DNA from: Trebouxia sp. TZW2008
Lineage: Eukaryota > Chlorophyta > Trebouxiophyceae > Trebouxiales > Trebouxiaceae
Reading direction: 5' to 3'
Length of the DNA: 64,000 nt
NCBI GenBank assembly: GCA_002118135.1
Contig: BDIU01000185.1
Coordinates: 36,158-100,157, forward strand
This document shows positions 46,936 to 57,700 of this stretch, in pieces. The position numbers and the translations under genes are program-made. The notes below the pieces were generated by a model. It was not told the DNA's origin and ran no database searches. It was given only the letters and a program-made list of their open reading frames with translations. Position 1 is the stretch's first letter. Every line of letters begins with the position of its first letter.

Positions 46936-47095
46936 CAGGCAGCCAAACACTTCCTTTGTGGATGATCAATGATGTTGAGAGCTTGATAGGCCCTCTGCTG
47001 GCTGGCATGTGATAGGCAGCCAAACACTTCCTGTGTGAATGATCAACGACATTGAGAGCTCAAAAGGCCCTCTGCTGGCTGGCATGTAACATGCA
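46888..47095 (+). repeat. Three 77-bp repeats spanning the TWD40-1 stop codon
   Basis: The unit GATGTTGAGAGCTCAATAGG CCCTCTGCTGGCTGGCATGT occurs three times about 77 bp apart (near 46895, 46972 and 47048). The first encodes the protein's end, LLAGM, and TGA at 46933-46935. The others are in the 3' region, and the third contains TGTAA near 47086. Confidence 0.9.
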
Positions 47096-47898
47096 GCTGA
47101 CACCCTCCTGTATATGCTTGCTTGTGGTCTATGTCACAGGACACAAGCACCTTCTGTGTGGATGGTTGAGCGCTGCTTTGACGAACTGCAGGAGTGTTGC
47201 TGTTGACGTGCTGCATGCACATCCTCACCTCCTTTAGCTCATGGTGTCACAGCACTTGCCATGTTTTCTGCGACCAATTCATTTGCCAGGGACGTACAGA
47301 AGCATTACATTGTGGCAAACACCCACATGGCAGAATGCATGACACAGCGCAATCCTCAACCTGACGTACAGGATGAGATACACGTCAGGCACCGCAACTG
47401 ATACAACACACTACGACCGTTGTAGGCCAATTATTATTGACGCCTCTTTGTGATTTTAAAAGCTTCTTAACGTGACATGTGGGTGTGTTATACATCTACA
47501 GTAGATGCCAAATCACCAATTGTGCATCAACAAGGTTGACATTGAAAGCACCATCGAGCGTATGGGAGCCAAAAGTCCAGTAGCCGTTATCATTACCTAT
47601 ACCCAAATAAATATATATATATATATACATTTGCCTATCTGACCACTGACCACCTGCTACTACTCAGCATTTGCAGTGGTATGTCATGGGTATGTAAGCA
47701 GAGGTGTCCATGAGTGTGTGCAAAACCCTACCAGACTCCTGTAAATGCAAACTTCAGGTTCCATGAATTTGAAAACAGGAGGCGGTTGTGCATGCACTTA
47801 AGCCTAAGATTCAGTCATTGTGCGCTTTATGACAAAAGTCAGCCATTCAAACAAATGTTGTTTGGAGTGCACACCTCAAACTAATGACACATCAATTT
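46936..47898. other. Convergent 3' region after TWD40-1
   Basis: Holds the second and third 77-bp repeats, a TGTAA near 47086 that may end the TWD40-1 transcript, and an (AT)n run at about 47607-47627. I see no supported gene here. Confidence 0.5.
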
Positions 47899-50800
47899 TC
47901 AAAAACGAAAGGCAAACCCAATGCTCCATTCTCCCAACATATGAGTCACCTCTAGTGCCATTGCATGCAGCCTGGCAGGTGCATCTAGAGGCAACTGGTT
48001 GGGATGAGCAAGAACTTTGGCTTTGTGGAAGACCTGTAGCATCTGTTCTTTCCATTGAGCAGTACCACGTATAGGCCGTGCTGGCAGCTTTGATGCGTCC
48101 AGCTTTGTGTGAAATTGCTGCAGCTCATTAAAGAAAGCATGCACATCATCAGCGCCGCCATGCTGCCCATAAGCTGCTGCAACTCTGGATCTAGCCTCCG
48201 GTCTGGCAGCCTCTTGAGCTGCATACCTTGCTTCTTCCCGCTCCCTTCCATTTTCCTGCCTATGTTCAGCTTCTGATGCAGCATCGCCACCTTGACTTGC
48301 ATCTGGCCCACTGTCTTCTGGCCTGTGCCTGTCATTGGCTGCATTGGCTGCATTGGCGGCATGCTCTTCCCGTCTTGCATGATCCTGGGCTAGCTGATGC
48401 TGATAGCTACCCAGCGCCCATTGCAAACGCATTTGCTGAACAGGCCTCATGATGGTTAGCTGCACTTCTGGAGAAACACCTTGCAGATCTCCCACATTCC
48501 TGACCCCCAGACAGGCTGGAATTTGCATAGCTGCTGGAAATTTTGCATGCCTCTGCCATCTCTGAAGCTCTTTTTCAGGAGGTTGAGTGAGGTCCACCTC
48601 AAAGCGCTCCCACTCATGTAGGTGCTCATCTTCCATTGCAGCCCTCGGCCACTTGTACATTTGATGAGACAAACAGCCCTTCAAGCTTTCCAATGCAGCT
48701 GCATCAAGCCAGTACAAGTCACCTGCAAACACATCCGCCTTTGATGTTGTTTCTGTGCCTCAGTGTTGCCAAGATCAGTCTATCTAGTTTAGCAGCATCT
48801 TGCCATTGCGCTGAAGGCTTGCAAACCCTACTTTGCTTGCATACATAGTCTGCAAAGGCTTTTAGCAATGGGGGGAAATCGTTGCCCAAGTCTTTTAGCA
48901 AATTAAAGAAAGCCATTGGCTTTTAGCAAATGGGCAAAAGGAATAGCCATTGACTTTTGGCAAATGAAAAAAGAGGGGAAAAAATATGGCCGCACATCCC
49001 TTGAAGCATGTCTCAATGATTTGAGATGATTGCTCTGAGGCAGCGTAGGTGATGCATACCAGCTTCATGCACTCCAACTGAGGCAAGTGCTTAAGGGAAG
49101 CGCTGTTTGCATATCTCATAGTAGTCCTCCAAAACAACTCCATTTTCCAAAGTTGTCTGCAATGACTGCTTCCAGGCAGATGAGGCCCATATGTGGTGTT
49201 CAAAATCCAGCTTGTCAACATCTGCTTTTGTCAAAAAGACAGCATCTGCTGGAATGGTGACAGCAATGTCCGGCGCTGCCAAAGCATCTGAAAAGTGCAT
49301 AAAGAAGCTAGTTGTAAGCCATGTGACCCCTGCAAGTCCAGCGTGTTGTTGAAATGTTGAAAAGGCTACAGAAACATCTGCATAGGTGACATAAGGAGTC
49401 ATAAAATGCTGTCATTGCTCTTGCAGATTCATTGGGCAGCAGAGGAACAGTGAAGGTCTGGTTGCGTGCTGAAATCACCTGCTGACCATCTTGAAAACCC
49501 GCTGTTGCAGAACAAGCTTGGCTCTGGAGTGCCATAAGCCCTCTCTTTGCTCAAAAGACTGCTGATGCAAGCAATCAGATGACGGGCGTCCAGTGGTAGC
49601 ATGTATGGCTGCACATGGTCCATGTTCAAATTTGACAGACCCTGCAAAATGCGGTCCAAACGCTGTACAAACAATGGCATAGAATAAGGAGGGGAGCCCG
49701 TCATTGTCACTGAGAATACATAAATGAGCAAGGACCTGCAATTGCTTCACTCCTGCCCATTTGAAGAAGGGATGATATGCAGCTAGGGTAACATTTGGGT
49801 GCATCAGCCAGTCCCGCAGACATTACAGCAGATCAGCTTGCTGATGAACTGAAAGACAAGCTTTGAGAAGCTGAAAGCAGCCTACTCAACATCAACCTGC
49901 CAAGACAAGACTCAGGCGAGGCTTGCAGGCTTTCCAGACTGGGGCCAAAACATCTGGCTGGCTCTTTACATGTCTCCACAACAAGATACAAATGCTGAGA
50001 CACTGCTGATGACAACAGCCTGGGCTCGCTCATCAGTTCGTCCAGATCTCCTTTGTGCAAATCCAGCAAATCATCTGCATACATGCAGAAATGGTGTCCT
50101 AATGGCCTGACTTTGAGCCCTACAGGGACATACAAGTGATAGCCAACAGACATGCTTGCAGGGTAAAAAAGCTTGGTGCCACATCACAACAGCATTCAGT
50201 GGAGCAGCATCAAGCAATTAGCCATTTGAGCATCGAACAAGATTCTACGCACCTGCTGATTGCAAGCCAAAGCCCTGTTCCAGAATCCATATGTGTGCCA
50301 AATGTCTTGCAATCTTGCCTGCTGCTCAAATCCCACTGTCAAAGAGCTTGCGCATTGCTTGAACATTGCCATAGTGTGCTGCAATCTGGCATAGTTGTAT
50401 GAAATGAAGCCATGCAAGCTTGTCTGTAAGCACCATTCCTTATGAATGGACCTCCAATGTTCGTCAGTGTTGTACAGCAAAAGATCACGCACCACCAGAC
50501 AGCCCAATGGCAGCAAGCCATCTGCCCTCAACTGCTCATACCATACATTGATAGGGATAGACAGCATCAGCTTCTTGAGCTTTCAAAAAGGCAGCTTTGT
50601 GCTGAATAGATCCTGCCATTGCAGTAGGTCTAATTCAGGCAACATCATTACATCCTGCATAGCAAAAACCAGCTTGCATGCTGCATTGCTTAGCCAGGCC
50701 TTGCTGAGCGCTGATCACAGCTTTGAGAGCAATCAGCTGCAACACTCGCCAAATTACCTCTACTGTGTCCAGGTACTGTGCATGGAAAAGGCTGGCAACA

Positions 50801-53259
50801 CTGCTCAAGCCAAAACTGGCAAGCAAGCCCTGCATTTTCTATTTGAAATGTGAGGCAATTGCAAAGAGCCTTCTATTGGGAAAGTGAAAGCAAAGGTTGC
50901 TGATCTCAAAAGGTCATCAAGAACATGTTTCTAAAGCATGCAGCCGAGTTGACACCCACAACTCAATCGGGCTTTGCAGATCTGTGATGGCTGCATCGAA
51001 CTCAAGAGCAATGAACGGCCTGCACAAACCCCTTTGGATGCATGTCAGCATGACATCTTTGGCCGCTTCAGGAAGCCTGAGCACTGTCAAGTCAGCCTCC
51101 TCCAGGTAGTCTAAATCACCTGTGAAGAAAGGCATAGTTGTGCAATAATGCATCTGACATCGGACAAAGAGAGCAGATTGTTGATGGGACATCAATGAAG
51201 TGACCACATCTAGCTGGCACAAGCATACCTTCTGTAATGACTCCCAGTTTGGCAAATCTTGCTTTGTACCCCTCAAACACAAGACACATGCGCTGGTGCA
51301 TGCCAATACGCGCTGCAGCAGTGACAATCTTCTGCCAGTGCATGATCCTGATTGAGCTGTCTGAGCCATGCAGATCAGACTCCCGCAGTCGAGCAAAATG
51401 CTGGGGCTGCAACAGCACAAATTGAGAAACATGCTCAACAATGCTTTACATGCCAGCAGAGCGATTCAGAGTCTCTTGCAACCATGATGATTGTCTCATC
51501 TTTGTGAGGTCAGCATGCCAAGTCTTGTACTCTGCAAAGCAAGCATAGACTGAGAGTCAATGTATGCAAAAAACATAAAGCAAACCATGTGTGATAAGCT
51601 TGCCTGGAAAATAGTCTGTACACTCAAAGAGCTGAGCTCCAAAGCTTGAAACGTCAAAGGGTACATCTCTGAAAAGCGCAGCACAAGCCCTCAGCAGCAG
51701 CCTCAGCCAAAGATCTGTGATGTTCAGCAAAGGGCATAAGAACTTGTCATGTGAGTGTTTGGGCCTGAACAAAGCAAATGGCATGTCAGTAAAGTGGACG
51801 TGAATAGACTGCCACCTGACCTGGAGTGCTGTTGGCAGTCTCAGCAGCCTGATCACCTCCCTGCAGAACATGACTCACATCAATGGCCACAGCATGGGCT
51901 TGCAAACAAGCTCAGCTGTACAAACCCTGCAAGCTTGACCTGTGCTGGAAGCAGCCACTTTGCCTCCCTGTATTGCTGAGCAGCAATTGTGAATGCAGCT
52001 TGCCGTTGTTGGTCAATGGCCCTCTTCATTGACTTGGCTGCGCTCAGAGATTTGAGTCGCGGGGCAGCATTGGGAACCAGCTGGATGAAAGGACTCTCAC
52101 GCACAGAGGCTGGTGCTGACCACTTGGCAAATGGGCCATTGCCAGCTGTCGGTCCTTGCTGTGGTTGCCTGCCAGGCTGCTGGCTGGACGCCGAAGCCCT
52201 TGGCGCGGTGAAAAGCTGAGGAGACGACCTTGCAGATGCAGGCCTAGAGGATGCAGTTGCGTTGTTGGGCATGCTTGCACCTGCACCTAAGCCTGCATCT
52301 GCACCTGCAGCTGAAGCAGAGGGCTGAGGGCTTGATGAGCTTGTATTGCCAGCACGGCTGCTGGAGGTACCAGCAGTAGTTCTTGAATTGTCAGCAGCAG
52401 CACTTATGGTGCTGGCAGCTGGGTGACTTGTGCTGCTGGCAGGGATGCTTGTTTCTCTAGCAGCCTGCTCAGAAGAAGAACCTACATTGCCAACAGCAGC
52501 ACCTGAGGGACTGTCATCGGCATCCAAACCCCGACGCCTAACAGCAACTTTTCTTCTAGCAGGAGTAGCAACGCCACTGGTAGCAGCAGCTGTGGTGCCA
52601 GCAGCCGGCTGAGGAGCGGCTGCACTGCTGGCAGAGGCACTTGAGGGACTAGCATTGAGATCCCAGCTGCTTGTAGACGCACATCTGGGGCTACCAGGGG
52701 TAGTGATGCCACTGGTAGCAGTAGCTGTGGTGCCAGCAGCTGCCTGAGCAGCGGCTGTGCTGCTGGCAGAGGCACTTGAGGGGCTATCATTGGGATTTGA
52801 GCTGCTTTTAGGCGCAAATTTGGGGCTAGCAGGGGTAGCAATGCCACTATTAGCCACAGCTGTGGTGCCAGCAACCGGCTGAGGAGCGGCTGTGCTGCTG
52901 GCAGAGGCACTTGAGTGGCTAGCATTGGGATTTGAGCTGCTTGTAGGCGCAAATTTGGTGCTAGCAGGGGTGGCAATGCCACCATTTGCCGCAAGTGTTG
53001 TGCCAGCAACTGGCTGAGGAGCGGCTGTGCTACCAGCAGAGGCACTTGAGAGGCTAGCATTTAAATTGCTGGGAGGAGCATTCTGGGCGTCAGCAGGGGT
53101 GGCTTTGCCCCCAGCAACAGAAGCTGCCTTGCCACCAGCATGCTGAGGAGAATTTGTATTGCAAACAGGGGCAGCTGAGCTGCTGCCAGGGGCAGTTTGA
53201 GCCCCAGACTGTGATTTTGGGCTAGTAGGGGTCCCTGAGCTGCTGTGAGGACCAGCCAT
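47899..53259 (-). CDS. Unrecognised multi-exon gene or genes with Ala/Ser-rich repeats
   Basis: The 5' exon (53259 down to about 51940) encodes some 440 residues, mostly Ala/Ser/Thr/Pro in four or so degenerate units of about 41 residues (SSTAAPQPVAGTTAVANSG, IATPASPKFAPKSSSNPN), then a basic KSMKRAIDQQRQAAFTIAAQ helix. Candidate downstream exons near 51.84-51.56, 51.41-51.23, 51.12-50.92, 50.58-50.26, 50.15-49.86, 49.72-49.57, 49.38-49.1 and 48.9-48.75 kb encode hydrophobic, Cys/His/Trp-containing sequence. The final ~270 residues (48724-47899) run GDLYWLDAAALESLKGC, then a charged helical stretch. The element GDL-(D/Y)-x-L-(E/D) recurs at about 51.12 and 48.72 kb, hinting at an internal duplication or two related genes. 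I know no family for it. Exon limits are approximate, and a frame change near 48.72 kb is unexplained. Confidence 0.45.
52600..53090 (-). repeat. Coding tandem repeat, about 123 bp (41 codons)
   Basis: Four imperfect units encode SSTAAPQPVAGTTAxANxG, IATPASxKFAPxSSSNPNxS or close forms. They sit in the first exon of the unrecognised - strand gene. The unit length is a multiple of three, so the frame is kept. Confidence 0.85.
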
Positions 53260-54715
53260 GGAAGTGTTCAATGCTTCAGATATGCTTGCTTAACCCGAAG
53301 CCTGCACACAAAGCTCGTGCTTCTGGCCCTTGGGCACATTGCGCTGGCAGAGCCAGTACGCACATCAGCTGTTGATTCTTGACGAATTGTTGGCTGGGCA
53401 CATTTCTTTTAGGAAGTGCAAAAGAGCATGCAGCACTAAGCCTGGTCTGCGCAATTGGCACTGAGGACCCAGCTGTTTTACTTCATTCCCTCAGATGCCT
53501 GGTGAAAGGGGTTGCAAGCAAAACCTGTTGATTCTTTTGGCAAGGCACTCTCAGTCCCAACAGCACTGACAAGCCAACAAGGTGCAAAAGCTGAAAACCC
53601 TAAGATCCCTTGAGTACTGCAAAATACAGCCTCAGGGGTCGTTGATGTGGTAAGATGCCTCCTTTTGGCTTCGACAAGCGCTAGCTTTGCATGCAGCCCA
53701 ATGCGCATACCTGACGCTGTACCGCAGCTGCGGACGGAATACAGTCTCGGTATTGAAATCCTGTCAAGACCTGCTCGTACACCTGACTCCGAGCGAGTGG
53801 CTATAGCACCGGTGACATCGACAACCGTCGATTGACTCTGGCTGTCCGATGCAAACAAGTGCGATTATAAGCTGGGCAGACAGCTGGTCGACCCAGCGAA
53901 CTGACTTCGGTCAGAACTGAGATACTTTCGACAGACCTGTTGTTGTCGCAAGCTAGGAGACTGAGTGTTCATTCAGTCTTGCCGCGCATCTTGGCAGGTG
54001 CATCATTGCACACGTTGTGCGCACGCGAAGCGCTGAACCCCATCGATCCTGGAATCAGCCCGCCATACGAAACGCCGCTCAACCCCGGCCCGATAGGAAA
54101 GAATTCTACGAAAGGAATTTACAACGATTTGATCAGGGTCTTGACTAAGCGATTTTGCATAGGAAAACTCCTTGAAACTAGTCTGGGACGCCCCTCCCAC
54201 ATTTGATGCAAGTCTTAGAAAAGCCGTTGTAGTTGAGAAGGTAATTGAAGTCAGGAAAGGCAGACAGGTAATGAAAGCCAGGAAAGGCAGACAGGTAATG
54301 AAACAGTTGACCCAACTATAGAATCCTATTGACTACCTACTTGACGTTTCAAAGTGACGATGGTGATACAATTGCCTTTGCTGCTGCATGTTACGTAGCA
54401 TGCCCAGCAGCATCTAACAGCTGAAATGCCTCAGTCAACCCAAGACCTGCAAAATCAATGTTGTGGACTCAGGTGAGTGAGATGATCAGATACCACAGAC
54501 ATTGACATGAACTGAAACTGACAAAGTCAATGATAGCCGACATTGGACCATCTTCACTGCATGTTGCTTGCCAATTTTGACGGCATTTGAGTGGATTGTG
54601 AGCAGCTCTATGTTAGTTATGTAAGTGCATTGTTGGTCAGTCAAAATTGCCAGAAAGACAGTCTGTGAGGCTGACAGCAACTTGTGAAATCTTGAAATGC
54701 TGCTGCCTAAACTTC
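53260..54715. other. Region between two - strand genes, no firm gene
   Basis: It includes the upstream region of the Ala/Ser-rich gene and the 3' side of the RecN gene. The stretch 53740-54210 has a different texture from its surroundings (more CG dinucleotides, fewer CA/TG). It is open on the + strand but lacks an in-frame ATG. It might be an exon or an insertion. Below 54250, AGGTAATGAAAGCCAGGAAA-type units repeat two to three times. Confidence 0.4.
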
Positions 54716-57700
54716 CTAGTTGACATTGTAGGTAGCAGCAGGCTGAACGGGTCTGTGCAAACTCACTGAAGGGACTACAAATGGTAACTAAGATTGCACA
54801 TTGTGCACTGCATATCGGTCCTGCATGCATGCGTCACTGTGCAATGCAACCAATACTGACCTAGCATGGCTGCAATCTCTTCGGCTCTAGCTTCAGTACT
54901 ATCAAGATGCTCAAACACTGTCTGCACTCTGCCTTGCACATCTGTAGCTTTCCTGACACATATGTGGTGGTCTGCATGTGCTGCAACCTGCAACACACAG
55001 GATGCCATCCTTACACAAAAACAGGCAAAACGCTGTCCTGACACCAAAACAGACAGAACGCTGTCCTTACACAAAACGCTGTCCTTATACACATGAACAA
55101 ACAAAAGCTTATGGCTACACAAGAACAGGCAAAACGCTGTCCTTGCACAATTTGCATTCCTTACACAACAGCATGCACAGTATCAGGCCGCAGTCATGTC
55201 AGAGTCAGAATTCAGAGTGAATGCTGTGCGCAATTTGCTTTGAGAGGCTGCCCTCACTGCGTCAGACTGCAGTCATGCCAGAATTGGGCAATGCACAAAA
55301 TGCAGTTTGAGACGCTGCTCTAATTGCTGATTACAAAGGTGTTTTCAGTACAAATGCCTTCAACTCTTGAGTAAGTATATATCACACTGCGTAGTTGACA
55401 GCATAGCATACTCTAGGGAAAAGGCGCCGTCAATCAGGGCATTGCTTAGCTTGATTGGTCTTGAAATTGCTCACCTGTGGTAGATGAGAGACACACAGTA
55501 TCTGTGAAACGCTCGCTTGCTGCTGTTGCTGCTGCTGCGGCTGCGGCTGCTGTTGCAGTGTATCCACCGGATATCCATTTTCTAGCTGAGTAAGATCTTG
55601 CTGCAGGTCCATATTTGTTGTCTGTTGCTGCTCTACGTTAGAATGCTGCCAGAAATCGTTGATGATTGGTTGACCATTGACATAGGTGACTGATTGCCAG
55701 TGGCTATCACCTGAGTGTTGCTGTTCAGGTTCAAACGGCTGCAGATGTAGCTGCTGTGTGCTTTGCACGCTTTGCATGCTTTGCGTGCTTTGCTGAGTTG
55801 TCAGCTCATCTGCAGGCTGAGATAAGGCATTTCTGGAACAGTGACCGCTCATGCTTTTGAGTAATCGGCCAACAGCTGAGCCTAATCTGGCACCTACTCC
55901 AGAATCGAGCTCATCCAGGATCATCAAAGGTGGAGCAAATGTGTCATTAGAAGCTGCTGCGTCACTATCTTGATGGTCAACATCAGTCATCTCAGCAGCT
56001 GCTGCAGCAGGTGCCGCCTTGAGAGCAAGCATGATTCTTGCGCTTTCACCACCAGAAGCCACATCAGAAACTGGCCGGAGGGGCTCTCCCGGCCCTGCCC
56101 TCAACAAGAACTGCGCGCGGTCCAGCCCTGTAGGGCTGAGGCTGTAGGGTCTGTTTCCCGCCTCACTGACTAAACTGCTCACCTGCTCTGGCATTTGCAA
56201 TCCGGCCTGAGGGAGAAGCAGAAGCTGTTGAGAATTTTCATTTCCTTCACTTCATCATTGTTACGTTTGATCTCTTCATTACATGTATGACTGAATATTG
56301 TTGTTAAATGACATGACTTAAAACGAGGCTATGCTGTTGGGCACCTTACACAGAGCCTCTGTGTATATACGCAGCAGTCTTGACACACATTCAGTCAATG
56401 GACAACGGTCAATGATACAATCAGTGCTTGCCAAAGCTCAGGAAGCATTTGACGTATAGGCACTCGCCTGTTGTGTTTCTTGCCAGGTGATATCCACATC
56501 AAACTCACTTCCCTTCATTGTCAGCTCAGCAAGACACCTGTCCACGTTAGCTTTCAGCTTCTTGGCAGCTGCCCGACGCTGCCGACTCAGCTGCACGCCA
56601 GTTTCCTGGAGCTGCTTTTGCTGCTGTAGCAGCTGTGCTTGCAACTCTTCTTCCTTACCTGATCATAAGTGAACACAAGAGCTATAATTTGGCAAATTAC
56701 AATCAACAAGACAAGCATGAGGGTCTTTGCTGTTTGGTCAGCACTGGAGCAAATCATGTTGAAAAAACACGCAACAGGGTCTGGTATTCCTGATCAGCAG
56801 TGAGCAACATCGATGTTCTGGGTTGATTTATCAAGACTCCCAAGACAAGCAACAGTATGTTTGGGCAGCAGTTAACACAGATTTGGTGATGTGATTTGGC
56901 AAGTCAGGAGCAGCAAGGCAAGCAAGAGGGTGATTGCAGCCACAGATAGCGACACATGAGGGTCTTGCTGCGAGAAAGAATGCATGCTAAGTACAACATC
57001 AGCTGTGACTGCCGGTTACAAGGCAAACGTATGTGCAGCCAAAAACCTGGAGACAAAGAAGACAGGCAGGCAAATGTGCAGGCAGGCAAACGTGCAGGCA
57101 GGCATGCACACAAAGTGTTGGTGTACCTTCACTTTGGTAGAATCTGTCCAGGTCAGCTTCTGCTTGTGCTGCTTCTGCAAGCAGCTCCCCTGAAGTGCTG
57201 CAGTCATACTGCTTCAAAATCCTTTCCACAGCTGATAACCGTTTTGCCACTTCGTCATGCTCTTGCTGCAGATACTGGTACTTACGCGCGTAAGCAGTCA
57301 CCTGTGCAACAAACAAGACGAAGTCACTGCTGTGTACTGCATTCATGCTGCTTCAGAAGCGGTGGTCAGCTCTCAAAGCTCTCAAAGCTGACCACCGCTT
57401 GGCCATTACATTCTGCTCACAACAACGACTGTCAAACACAGACTGACCTTGCTCTGAATGCCGTGACCAGCTGTTCAACTTTAGCTGTGGAGCAAATGAC
57501 CTTGATTTGATTTGATTTGATTTTGATGTCTTTGATTCTTCTTGAGGAAAAAGCAATTTACTGACCTTGCTTGGAAAGATGTCGACCGGCCTCTGTGCCT
57601 TCTCCAGATCATTCAAAGCTCCATCTCACAGTGTGTTAAATTTAACACACATACGGCTTCACAGCCATCAAAATGACATATCAACCAGGCCTTGAGCGCT

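Noticed and set aside
49833..50153. FCMYADDLLDL on the - strand, resembling a reverse-transcriptase YADD box
   Set aside because: No other reverse-transcriptase motifs flank it in order, and the surrounding exons do not look like a retroelement.
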